Shown piece by piece: positions 7,900 to 18,900 of a stretch of 64,000 nucleotides of DNA (positions are counted from its first letter, which is position 1; each line of letters opens with the position of its first letter). The DNA is taken from contig JANPJA010000138.1 of assembly GCA_031425275.1 (NCBI GenBank), positions 1 through 64,000 of the forward strand, read 5' to 3'. The notes below the pieces were generated by a model. That model did no database searches. It saw nothing but the letters and a program-made list of their open reading frames with translations, and was not told where the DNA came from. Source of the stretch: JAIVGV01 sp031425275 (GTDB lineage: Bacteria > Acidobacteriota > Blastocatellia > Pyrinomonadales > Pyrinomonadaceae). The translations under genes and the position numbers were made by a program.

Positions 7900-8166
7900 G
7901 AGGTGTTAGACGGAGCGCCCCGGTGGCGTGAAAGGCGGCCCGTGGAGGAACAACGAAACGTGCCACTGTCTTGAGAAGCCCGTTAGATTTCAGTTTTATG
8001 GTAAGGGCTGTTCAAAGTCGTCCGTAAACTCTCGGCACGTTCAAGCCACGGCTCAAGCGTGCCGGCTCTGGATGTAGGCGTTTCGAGTTGAGAGTCGGGC
8101 GGCCATTCCATTGATGGTAGGTATGATTTACTAACCGGGGCGTTGGGCGCTCACACAAGGGGAACA

Positions 8167-8988
8167 ATGACATACATCACGACACGCGACGACACGAAGC
8201 TCTACGTTAAAGACTGGGGGGCGGGCCGACCCGTGATCCTCATGCACGGGTGGCCGCTGTCGGCGGATAGCTGGGACGATCAGGCTTTGGCGATGGCCGA
8301 CGCAGGGTTTCGCGCGATTGCCTACGACCGGCGCGGCTTTGGCCGCTCCGACCAGCCGTGGGACGGTTACGACTACGACACGCTCGCCGACGATCTGGCC
8401 GCCGTCATTGAAGAGACCGGGGCGAAAGACGCCGCCATCGTCGGGTTCTCGATGGGCGGGGGCGAGGTCGCGCGCTACATGTCGCGGCACGGCGGCAAGC
8501 ACGTGGCTCAGGCCGTGCTCGTCTCGTCGGTCGTGCCTTACATGCTCAAGACTGCCGACAACCCGGACGGCGTCGATCAAGCGACGTTCGATCAGATGGC
8601 CGAGGGCATGAAGCAGGATCGGGCACACTTCTTCGCGGGCTTCTTCAAAGATTTTTACGGCGTCGGTTTGGTGTCTCAGCCGGTGAGCGAAGAGGTGCTC
8701 GAAACGTCGAGGTACGTGTCGATGCAGGCCGGCCTCAAGCCGACCCTCGCCTGCGCCGGGGCGTTCGCGACGACAGACTTCCGGCCCGACCTCGCGGCGT
8801 TCAAAGTGCCCACGCTCATCATCCACGGGACGGCGGATAAAACCGTACCCATCGACGCGACCGGGCGCGCGGCGGCGCGCGGCATCCCGCACGCCGAATT
8901 GATCGAGTATACGGACGCGCCCCACGGCTTGTTCGTCACGCATAAAGAGCGGCTGACGAGCGATCTGCTCGGGTTCTTAAATAGGTAG
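8167..8988 (+). CDS. Alpha/beta hydrolase of the non-haem chloroperoxidase/esterase type
   Basis: 273-residue cytoplasmic hydrolase. The catalytic triad is visible as Ser95 in GFSMGG, Asp224 in HGTADKTVP and His253 in APHGL. HGWPLSADSW near residue 27 supplies the oxyanion region. Length and motifs match cofactor-free haloperoxidases and aryl esterases (AB hydrolase_1); the real substrate is unknown and peroxidase activity may be adventitious. The ATG at 8167 gives the family N-terminus (MTYITTRDDTKLYVKDWG); an earlier in-frame start at 8143 adds eight residues without a ribosome site. It is a single gene ended by a terminator at 9035. Confidence 0.92.
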   Translation: MTYITTRDDTKLYVKDWGAGRPVILMHGWPLSADSWDDQALAMADAGFRAIAYDRRGFGRSDQPWDGYDYDTLADDLAAVIEETGAKDAAIVGFSMGGGEVARYMSRHGGKHVAQAVLVSSVVPYMLKTADNPDGVDQATFDQMAEGMKQDRAHFFAGFFKDFYGVGLVSQPVSEEVLETSRYVSMQAGLKPTLACAGAFATTDFRPDLAAFKVPTLIIHGTADKTVPIDATGRAAARGIPHAELIEYTDAPHGLFVTHKERLTSDLLGFLNR

Positions 8989-9034
8989 TCAGGCCGGCCG
9001 GCTCAAACGTGTTGCCGGTAGCGAAGCCTAAAAG

Positions 9035-9070
9035 AATCGCCGCCCGATTTAACGGGTGGCGATTTCCTTT
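9035..9070 (+). terminator. Rho-independent terminator after the hydrolase gene
   Basis: AATCGCCGCCCG (9035-9046) pairs with CGGGTGGCGATT (9053-9064) with one G-T pair, followed by TCCTTT. The stem sequence is nearly the same as that of the sdh terminator at 5469. Confidence 0.8.
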
Positions 9071-9163
9071 GCGGAACCAAGTTCAAAGTGCCGGGCCGAA
9101 GGCGTGGGCGCGTGCGGAGGCGCACGCGCCCACGTTGTCGGTTCCGTTTGGGCGCGCGGCGCG

Positions 9164-11074
<1,911 letters not shown>

Positions 11075-11399
11075 AGAAAGTCCTTTCCATCGGGTGATGG
11101 TTGTTGCAGAGAAACGGCAGACCAGTGCGAGGCGGAAGGTCAGCGAGGCGGCGAGGCGAAGTGGCGGCGAGGGAGTTGACGGCGAGGGAGTTGACGGCGA
11201 GGCAGATGAAATACGGCCCGCACCCTATCACTATTCACCGCCCGTGTCACGCTTCCTGTAAAAGGGGCGTCCGTGCGGGCAGCCCCGGCTCGCTCCGAGA
11301 ACGGGAGGAGTCGCCACCGTAAAGCCGGGCTGTCGGTTGACGATTCGGATGACACCCGGGCATTGGAGTTGAGGCGCGGGTAATCGACTGTGTGATTGT
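11075..11399. repeat. Gene-free stretch with a 15-bp tandem repeat
   Basis: The 325-base gap between the kelch-collagen gene and the glucosidase-like gene, both on the minus strand, holds no convincing gene. At 11166-11205 the 15-mer GGCGAGGGAGTTGAC occurs twice in tandem, followed by a partial third copy (GGCGAGGCAG). It lies about 90 nt upstream of the kelch gene start, so it is in or near that gene's promoter region. Confidence 0.6.
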
Positions 11400-14144
11400 T
11401 CAGTCGCGGCGCGCGGGGGTTGGCTCTTCGAGCGGCACGGTGATCTCGCGCCGCACGTATTCGCCGCCGGTTCCGTCGAAACGGATGAGCAGGAGCGGGT
11501 CGCGCCCGGCTTCCCTTTTCACGCTGACGCCGGAGGCAGCGACGGGTCGCTTCGGCGTGCGGACGCGGAGGCCGTACTCGCGGCCCGCGCGCCCTTCGAG
11601 CAGGAGGCGCAACGTGCCGGATTCGGCGCGGGAGCGGAGGACACGCAGACCTTCGCTTTGCGCGCCCGCCTGTGGCATTACGGTTTCGAGATAGACGTCC
11701 GTCCCCGGTTCGTGGGAGAAGACGATGTCGGTCTCGGGCGCGGCTTGGGTAAGCGTGACGATGGCGCGTTGTATGTCACCCCCGCGCACGAGTTCAAATT
11801 TAACCGGCCGACCCTGTGAAGTCGCGGCCGTGACGCGGGCGTCGAGCGGGAACGAGGGCGCGACGACGAGCCTGAGCGAATCAGGGTGCGAAGCGACCGC
11901 GCCCGGCGGTTGTTTGGACTGACGACGAACGCGGATTCTCGTGCGCGTTGGGGTGCGGTCGAGAGAGACGGAGGCGAGGGAGCCGCCGACACGTACGCCG
12001 CGCACTTCGAGACTGTCCCAGTCGGCGGGGGGCTGCGGGGCGAAGCGGAGCGTCTGTCCTCCGTCGCCGACTTCGATGCCGAGGAGGCCGCGCACGAGAG
12101 GGGCGGCCACCATCGCCTGCGACCAGATTTGATGATGGGAGCTGCGGCCGAAGGGCGCGTTGAAATCGCCGGAGAGGAGTTCGGTGACGTGGCCGAGCGA
12201 GCCTTGATAAGTCAGGAGCGCGTTGGCCATCAGCGCCTGCCGGCCGACGTGCGGCCGGCCGTAGTTGTAGGCGGCGAGCGAGGCCCAACCGGTGAAGAGC
12301 GGCCAGACCGAGCCGTGATGATATGAGAGCGGATCGTAGAGGCGGCTTTTGTTTGACAGGATGCGCGCGCCCCAGTCGGTCGCGAGCGCGGCGGAACCGA
12401 GATGATCGATCTCGCTTTGCGCGCGCTCGTCCGCGAAGCTTTTGAACCACAGAGGGACGGCGGGCAGCACCGTGTCTTCGTCGAACAGGACGGCGTCCTT
12501 CAACTCGTTCAGGCGCGTCTGACGAATGGTGCGGCGCGGCCCCTTCTCGGCTTCGACCGGCTCTTTCGTCGCGGGCTTGGTCGCGTAGGCGTAAAAGCCA
12601 AGCCGGGGGAGCCAATACGTTTTCTCCGTCGCCACGCGCGTGCGCTCGGCGGCGGCGAGGGCGCGACTTCTCAGTTCGTCGTCGTTCAACGTCGCGGCCA
12701 TCTCGGCTACAGCGCGCGAGGCCGCGATCCAAAGTCCCTGCTGGTAAATCTCTTCGTGGGGCGGGTAGAGATCGCCGCCCTCGACCCAGCCGTGGCCGAA
12801 TTTTGTGTTCTCGACGAGGCCGTTCGCGTCCGTATCGGTCGCTTCGGTAAAACGATAAGCCTTGAGAATCGACTCCCAGTTGTCACTCAAATATTTTCTA
12901 TCGCCGCTCGCGCGCCAGTAGTCGGCGTGGGCGATGACGTAGAGCGGCGTGGCGTCCGCGCTGTCCCAAGGGTACTTGTATTCCGTGAACCACGGCAGGA
13001 GCGACGCGCTCTGCGAAATCTCGTGGGGGATTTTGCCGTCGGCACGCTGGAATTTCTTGAGGAAGTCGAGGGCGGCGCGCGTCGTCTGCCAGTCGCCGTA
13101 AGCGGTGGTGGCGAGCGCCGTCCACATCGAGTCGCGCCCGAAGTACCACGCGAAGCCGGGCCGTTCCGACTCGCCAGAGGTGCGATAGCCCGCGACGAGT
13201 CCCGTGCCGAGCAGCGGGCTGGTGACGACGCCCTTGTCGATGCCAACTTTGGCCCACGCGAAGGCTTGGTTGAGCCGCGCGTCCGGCGTCTCGACGACAG
13301 TCGTGTCGGCGAGCAATGTTTCGTAGTGTTTGACGGTGCGCTCGTAGAGCGCGGGGATCGACCCGAGGACTCTCTGATAAGTCGCGCGCGCTTGCTCGCG
13401 GCCCTCGACCCCGCCCGCGATGACGATGGGGATGAAACTAGTCTTCGCCTCATCGGGCGTCGTCTCCACGACGAAACGCGCCGGCACGTCGCGCGGCTCC
13501 TCTTGATACGGCATCACGGAAACGTCGCGCGCGCGCGGGCTACCGATCACCCCGGCGTAGCGTCTCGACTCTTCAGTGATGGAGTAGGCGTGCAGTTTCT
13601 CGTCCCAGCTCAGACTCCCGGTCATCAAACCGGCGGGCCACGACAGGCGCAGGCGCGGGCGGAATGAGACGGAGAGTGTGAGCGGCAATGCGCTCTCGAT
13701 CTCGAAGAGCATGACGACGGCCGGCTCGTCGTGCGGGACGAAGACGATCCGCCGGACGGTGAAGGCGGCGTGCGAGTAGGTGAAGACGGTGGCCTCGGGC
13801 CGCGTCTCGATGCGGACTAGTGTGTCCGCGCCGGAGAATTCAAGCGGGTAGCCAGCGATGCGGAAGCTAGGCTCGAAGTCGTCGAGAATCTTGAGCGGAT
13901 AGACCCACGCCTCGGCCCGCCGGTGCTCGTAGCCGAAGACTGCGGCGCGGCGACCGGCCACGGCATAGAACGCGCCGGAATGCGTGGGACGCTCAAGCCG
14001 GAGGCCGCTCTCGCGCAGCTCGAAGCGTGGCGTGAGTTGTGGCGCGGGGAGGGGTGAGGGCGTCGGCTGGGCGCGGGAGGCCGCCGCGGCCAAGATCAGA
14101 ATTAAGCAGCAAGCCGTCGTGCGTAAACTTCTGAGCGCGTTCAC
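11400..14144 (-). CDS. Secreted glycoside hydrolase with (alpha/alpha)6 barrel (glycogen-debranching-like)
   Basis: 914 residues starting with a signal peptide (MNALRSLRTTACCLILILA, cleavage near residue 25). An N-terminal beta-sandwich (about 40-270) is followed by an (alpha/alpha)6-barrel (about 290-710) with WYFGRDSMWTA, DGKIPHEIS, KYPWDSADATPLYV and YHHGSVWPLFTGW, as in amylo-alpha-1,6-glucosidase and related clan GH-L enzymes. A C-terminal beta domain follows. It probably removes glucosyl or rhamnosyl residues from an extracellular or periplasmic glycan, but the exact linkage cannot be read from sequence. It is convergent with nothing; malate dehydrogenase lies 125 bp upstream on the same strand behind a strong hairpin, so it is probably a separate transcript. 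Confidence 0.8.
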   Translation of the reverse strand: MNALRSLRTTACCLILILAAAASRAQPTPSPLPAPQLTPRFELRESGLRLERPTHSGAFYAVAGRRAAVFGYEHRRAEAWVYPLKILDDFEPSFRIAGYPLEFSGADTLVRIETRPEATVFTYSHAAFTVRRIVFVPHDEPAVVMLFEIESALPLTLSVSFRPRLRLSWPAGLMTGSLSWDEKLHAYSITEESRRYAGVIGSPRARDVSVMPYQEEPRDVPARFVVETTPDEAKTSFIPIVIAGGVEGREQARATYQRVLGSIPALYERTVKHYETLLADTTVVETPDARLNQAFAWAKVGIDKGVVTSPLLGTGLVAGYRTSGESERPGFAWYFGRDSMWTALATTAYGDWQTTRAALDFLKKFQRADGKIPHEISQSASLLPWFTEYKYPWDSADATPLYVIAHADYWRASGDRKYLSDNWESILKAYRFTEATDTDANGLVENTKFGHGWVEGGDLYPPHEEIYQQGLWIAASRAVAEMAATLNDDELRSRALAAAERTRVATEKTYWLPRLGFYAYATKPATKEPVEAEKGPRRTIRQTRLNELKDAVLFDEDTVLPAVPLWFKSFADERAQSEIDHLGSAALATDWGARILSNKSRLYDPLSYHHGSVWPLFTGWASLAAYNYGRPHVGRQALMANALLTYQGSLGHVTELLSGDFNAPFGRSSHHQIWSQAMVAAPLVRGLLGIEVGDGGQTLRFAPQPPADWDSLEVRGVRVGGSLASVSLDRTPTRTRIRVRRQSKQPPGAVASHPDSLRLVVAPSFPLDARVTAATSQGRPVKFELVRGGDIQRAIVTLTQAAPETDIVFSHEPGTDVYLETVMPQAGAQSEGLRVLRSRAESGTLRLLLEGRAGREYGLRVRTPKRPVAASGVSVKREAGRDPLLLIRFDGTGGEYVRREITVPLEEPTPARRD

Positions 14145-14205
14145 ACGTGTCTCCGGTCAAGTGTCTTTCGGAATGAATGTCGGACGGTCTGGCTTAGGAC
14201 GGAAG

Positions 14206-14250
14206 ACGAGAGCGCGGCGTTCGACCGTCTGTCGAACGCCGCGCTCTCGT
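14206..14250 (-). terminator. 20-bp perfect hairpin after mdh
   Basis: Stem 14206-14225 pairs perfectly with 14231-14250 around a 5-nt loop, 19 nt beyond the mdh stop on the minus strand. No clear U-tract follows, but the stem strength and position support termination or 3'-end protection. Confidence 0.7.
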
Positions 14251-14268
14251 TTCGGAGGTGGGGCATCG

Positions 14269-15204
14269 TCAGACGCCGAGGATGTTGACGAGTTCCTGCA
14301 CGGACGACGCGCTCTTTTGCAGCGCGATGCGCTCCTCGGACGTTAAGTTGATCTCGATGATTTGTTCGAGACCGCCCGCGCCGAGCTTGCACGGCACGCC
14401 GACGTATAGTCCGTTGATCCCGTACTCGCCTTCGAGGTAGGCGGCGCAGGGCAGGATTTTCTTCTTGTCCTTGAGGATCGCCTCGGTCATCTCGACCGCC
14501 GCCGCGGAGGGCGCGTAGTAGGCCGAGCCGAAACCCAGCAGCTTGACGATCTCCGCGCCGCCGTTGGCGGTGCGCGTGACGATTGCGTCGAGGACTTCTT
14601 TGGAGAGCAACTCCGTCACGGGGATGCCGGCGCAGGTCGAATAGCGCGGGAGCGGCACCATCGTGTCGCCGTGGCCGCCGAGGACGAAGGCCGTCACATT
14701 CTCGACCGACACTCCGAGGGCTTCGGCGAGGAAGCAGCGCATCCGCGCCGAGTCGAGCACGCCGGCCATGCCGATGACCCGGTGCTTGGGGAAGCCCGAC
14801 CGCTTCAGCGCCACCTGACACATCGCGTCGAGCGGGTTCGAGACGATGATCAGGATCGAGTCGGGGGCGAACTTCACCACCTGCTCGACGACGTTCGTGA
14901 CGATCCCGGCGTTGGTCTTCAACAGGTCGTCGCGGCTCATGCCCGGCTTGCGCGGCAGGCCCGCCGTGATGATCACCACGTCGGAGTCTTTGATCAGCGA
15001 GTAGTCGTTGGTCGAGCCGGTCATGCGCGCGTCGAAGCCCTCGACGGGGGCGGCCTGCGCGAGGTCTAAAGCCTTGCCCTGCGGCACGCCCTCCATGATG
15101 TCCACGAGCACCACGTCGCCGAGTTCCTTGCTCGCGAGCCAATGCGCGGCGGTCGCGCCGACGTTCCCCGCCCCGACCACAGTGATCTTATTACGTCTGC
15201 CCAT
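14269..15204 (-). CDS. mdh: Malate dehydrogenase (NAD, LDH-like type)
   Basis: 311-residue TCA-cycle enzyme that interconverts malate and oxaloacetate with NAD. Visible features are the Rossmann motif VVGAGNVGATAA, the substrate loop TAGLPRKPGMSRDDLL with the malate-specific Arg pair, SNPLDAM, and the catalytic GGHGDTMVPL histidine. Length and motifs match the tetrameric LDH-like MDH family. AAAGGATG lies upstream of the ATG. It is monocistronic, bounded by the hairpin at 14206. With the sdh operon at the left end it gives two TCA steps within 15 kb, though they are not in one operon. Confidence 0.96.
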   Translation of the reverse strand: MGRRNKITVVGAGNVGATAAHWLASKELGDVVLVDIMEGVPQGKALDLAQAAPVEGFDARMTGSTNDYSLIKDSDVVIITAGLPRKPGMSRDDLLKTNAGIVTNVVEQVVKFAPDSILIIVSNPLDAMCQVALKRSGFPKHRVIGMAGVLDSARMRCFLAEALGVSVENVTAFVLGGHGDTMVPLPRYSTCAGIPVTELLSKEVLDAIVTRTANGGAEIVKLLGFGSAYYAPSAAAVEMTEAILKDKKKILPCAAYLEGEYGINGLYVGVPCKLGAGGLEQIIEINLTSEERIALQKSASSVQELVNILGV

Positions 15205-15437
15205 CGCTAATAATCATCCTTTCGTCTTCACTCGAATTAACTCGCGCCGAAAGCTCGCCAAACGTGAGTCGCCATTGATAATTTCCGGCTTCTGTGGGGC
15301 GATGACGCAACGGGAGTCCGCACCTCGAATGCGAAACTAACTCGTGCGGCGTCGGCTGTTGGTCAGAAAGAAGCGCGAGTTTAAGGTGCGCCCGCGCCGG
15401 GTGTCAAGGTAGAGTTGCGGCGGGAAAGGCGGGCCGA

Positions 15438-15878
15438 TTGATGTGTCTTGGCGGCTGGATCAAACGACTATTCGGCACGGGCGGTCGAAGCGGCGAGCGG
15501 GCCGACGATGCCGGCGCATTCGAGTTTGGGGAGGACTCGGACGTCGATCCCTTCAACCCGTTTTCGGAGCCGGTCGCGCTTGAAATAACGGACGTGATCG
15601 ATCTCCACACGCTCGCGCCGCGGGACGTGCGCCGGGCCGTCGAGGCGTACTTGATCGAGTCGCGCCGGGCGGGGTTTCGCAGCGTGCGCATCATCCACGG
15701 CAAGGGGCGCGGCGTCCAGCGCGAGTTGGTGCGGAAGATTTTGGCGCGCACCGACTTCGTCGTGTCATACACGGACGCGCCCCCCGCGGCCGGCGGCTTC
15801 GGCGCGACGGTGGCACACCTGCGAAACGATGAAGGCGGAACGATGAACGATGAAGGCGTGATCACTCAAGTCGAGTAG
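15438..15878 (+). CDS. Smr-domain protein
   Basis: 146 residues. A low-complexity acidic N-terminal 45 residues precede a stand-alone Smr domain (about 48-120) with VIDLHTLAPRDVRRAVE and IIHGKGRGVQRELVRKIL, the DLH and HGKG motifs typical of the MutS2 C-terminal nuclease domain. Stand-alone Smr proteins are nicking or RNA-cleaving nucleases in quality-control pathways; the activity here is inferred. Two adjacent ATGs begin the frame. The last 20 residues (NDEGGTMNDEGV) are encoded by the first arm of an intergenic heptamer array, so the natural C-terminus has been overwritten or extended by repeat sequence. Confidence 0.8.
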   Translation: MMCLGGWIKRLFGTGGRSGERADDAGAFEFGEDSDVDPFNPFSEPVALEITDVIDLHTLAPRDVRRAVEAYLIESRRAGFRSVRIIHGKGRGVQRELVRKILARTDFVVSYTDAPPAAGGFGATVAHLRNDEGGTMNDEGVITQVE

Positions 15879-15936
15879 TCACGCCTTCATCGTTCATCGT
15901 TCCGCCTTCATCGTTCATCGTTCCGCGTTCATCGTT
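15825..15936. repeat. Inverted heptanucleotide repeat array
   Basis: A 35-base arm of five phased 7-mers (AACGATG, AAGGCGG, AACGATG, AACGATG, AAGGCGT at 15825-15859) is matched exactly by its reverse complement at 15881-15915. Three more 7-mers (CATCGTT, CCGCGTT, CATCGTT) continue to 15936. The loop is about 20 nt. It lies between convergent genes and overlaps both their 3' ends, so it may also act as a bidirectional terminator. Confidence 0.9.
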
Positions 15937-18900
15937 AATTTTCCGTCTGCCTCTTCTCCCACTCCGCTTTCGTCAATTGCTTAACCGGCGCGAGATTCTT
16001 GGACGTGAGCGCGGCGTTGGCGGCGGCGAGTTCTTTTTGCGGGAGCGTGTCGAAGTCCGCGACGACGGTCGCCAGTTCCTTGCCCAGCTCGTTGATGCGG
16101 CCGAGCTGCGACTGCGAGGGCCGTCCGTCGTAGGCGTTGACCGCGCCGTACAAACCGCCCATCCGCTCGCGCACGCGCTCCTCGCCCGAAATGCCGGGGC
16201 CTTCGCGGGTGGTGACGAGGCGCGCCCGCACGCCTTCGAGCCGTGCGAGCAGAGTCTGCACCGGCGGGCGGGCCGGGTCGTTGGCTTCGAGCTTGCCGAG
16301 CCGCTCGCGTGTCTGGTCGCGCATGTCGGTGATTGAATCGACGACGTAGGTCAACTCGCCGAGCATCCCGTAGAGCTTCATCACGGTCGAGAACTGGAGC
16401 GCGCGATCCTCTTTCGTGTGGCGCGAGCGCGGGTCGGGGACGAGTTGCAACTTGGCGGTGAAGACCTCCTTGTTCTTGAACATCTTCACCGTGTAAGTGC
16501 CTTCGGGGACGCGCGGCCCGACGATGGAGTAGAAGTTCGGGACGAGCGAGGCGGCGGGCGGGAGCTTCGGGGCCTTCATCCGCATCGACCACTCGACGCG
16601 GTTCAGCCCACGCCGCTTGCCGCCCGGGATGGTCGAGACGAGTTGGCCCGCCTCGTCGTAAATCTCCAACTTGAGATCGCCGAAGATGTGCCGCTTCTTC
16701 TGGTAATAGACGATCTGCGCGCTCTCGCTCTCGGCGCGGCCGAAAAACTCTGCGTCGCCCGCGAAGTTGAACTCACTGGCGGGCGTCGTCAGCACCGGCG
16801 AGGACGAAGGCACGAACGCGGCATCTTGCGCCAGCAGTTCGGGGGTGAGCGCGCGCAGAGGCGTGATGTCGTCAACGATCCAGATGCCGCGGCCGTGCGT
16901 GGCGAGCAGCAGATCGTGATCGCGCGGGTGGACGGCGATGTCCCGGACGGCGACGCGCGGGAACTCCCCGCCCTTGAAGCGCGCCCAGTTTTTGCCCCCG
17001 TCAACCGAGACGAAGAGGCCGAACTCGGTGCCGAGGAAAAGCAAATCTTTGTTGACCGTGTCTTCCTTGATGACGTGCGCGTAGCCTTCTACGTCAGGGG
17101 TGACGAGCGGCGTCCATGTCTTGCCGAAGTCCGTGGTCTTGAAGACGTAAGGTTTCATGTCGCCGGTCATGTGGCCGTCGAAGGTGGCGTAGGCCGTGGC
17201 CTCGTCGAAGCGGCCGGCCTCGACGGTCGAGACCCACGTGGCGGAGGGCAGCCCCGGCACGTTCCCGACGACGTTCGCCCAAGCCTTCCCGCCGTCGCGC
17301 GTCACTTGCAGGTTGCCGTCGTCCGTCCCGGCCCAGACGATCTGGCCGTTCTTCGGCGACTCGCTGATCGTGTAGATGGTCGTGTGGGCTTCGGCGTCGG
17401 AGTTATCGACCGTCAGGCCGCCAGACTCTTCCTGTTTCTGCTTGGCGGGATCGTTGGTGGTGAGATCGGGCGAGATTCGCTCCCACGAATCGCCCCGGTC
17501 GCGCGAGCGGAAGAGGAACTGCGAGCCGAAGTAGATGGTTCCCTTCTGGGTCGGGCTGATGTGGATGGGCGCGTTCCAGTTGAAGCGAAATTTCTCGCCG
17601 GCGCGCGGCAGCGGCTTGATGTCGCGCGTCTCAAGCGTGTGGCGGTTGATGCGCGCGAGGTTGCCGCCCTGATACTCGGCATAGACGTAGGCCGCGTCGG
17701 TCGGGTCTTCAAAAACCCAGAAGCCGTCGCCGCCATAGACGCTGCGCCAGTGTTTATTCTGCACGCCGCCGACGGCCGACGAAGGGCCGTACCATGAGCT
17801 GTTGTCCTGCAACCCGCCGTAGACGTTGTAGGGCCGCGCCATGTCGTAGGAGACGTGGTAGAACTGCGAGACGGGAAGGTTCGCGTGGAAACGCCAGCGC
17901 GCGCCCCTGTCCTCGGAACTGTAAAACCCGCCGTCGGTGCCGACGAACAGCCGCTCGGTGTTCGCCGGGTCGATCCACATCGCGTGGAAGTCGCTGTGGA
18001 CGCTCCCGGCGATGGGGCTGAAAGTCTTACCGCCGTCCTCGCTGACGACCAATCCGGTGCCCGGCTTATAGACGCGGTTCTCGTTTTTCGGATCGACGTA
18101 GAGGAGCGCGAAGTAGAACGGGCGGCCGACGATGTTCGGCCCGTCGTTGAGCCGCGCCCAGGTATCGCCGCCGTCGTCGGAGCGGAAGAGCGCGCTTTTT
18201 TTCGCCTCGACGACCGCGTAAACCACCTTCGGGTTTGACGGCGCGACGCGCATGGCGATGCGGCCGAGGTCGCCTTCGGGCAGTCCCCTCGATAGTTTCG
18301 CCCACGTCTTCCCGCCGTCGGTTGACTTGAAGAGGCCGCTGCCGGGGCCGCCGGAGTTAAAAGTGTAAGGCTTGCGCCGGTACTGCCACATCGAAGCGTA
18401 GAGCGTCTTCGAGTCCTGCGGGTCGATGTCGATCATGGCGCAGCCCGTGTCGTCGTTGACGAAGAGGGTCTTCTGCCACGTCTTGCCGCCGTCCGATGTT
18501 TTGAAGACGCCGCGTTCTGGGTTGGCGTCCCACAAGTGGCCGGTCGCGCAGACGTATGCGGTGTTCGCGTCCTTCGGGTCAACGATGACGCGCGCGATGC
18601 GCTCGGAGTCTTTGAGACCGAGATGCGTCCAGTTCTCGCCGCCGTCGGTCGAGCGATATACGCCGTCGCCGACCGAGACCGAGTTGCGCACCCACGACTC
18701 GCCCGTCCCGACCCACACCGTCTTCGGGTTCGACGGATCGACGGCGACCGCGCCGATGGACAAATTATGCTTGTCGAAGACGGGCTTGAAACTCGTGCCG
18801 CCGTTGACCGACTTCCACACCCCGCCCGAAGCCGTGCCGACGTAGACCGTCGTGCGGTTGCCCTCCCACACGGCGTCGAGGGCGGCGACACGACCGCCCA

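Noticed and set aside
5448..9163. A complete genomic island with integrase and attachment sites
   Set aside because: The AT-rich gene and repeats suggest transfer, but there is no integrase, transposase, tRNA or direct-repeat pair at the edges; only the shared terminator stem was found.
16418..17797. Plus-strand open frame of 459 codons
   Set aside because: Lies opposite the BNR-repeat gene, whose Asp-box repeats and signal peptide make it the real one.
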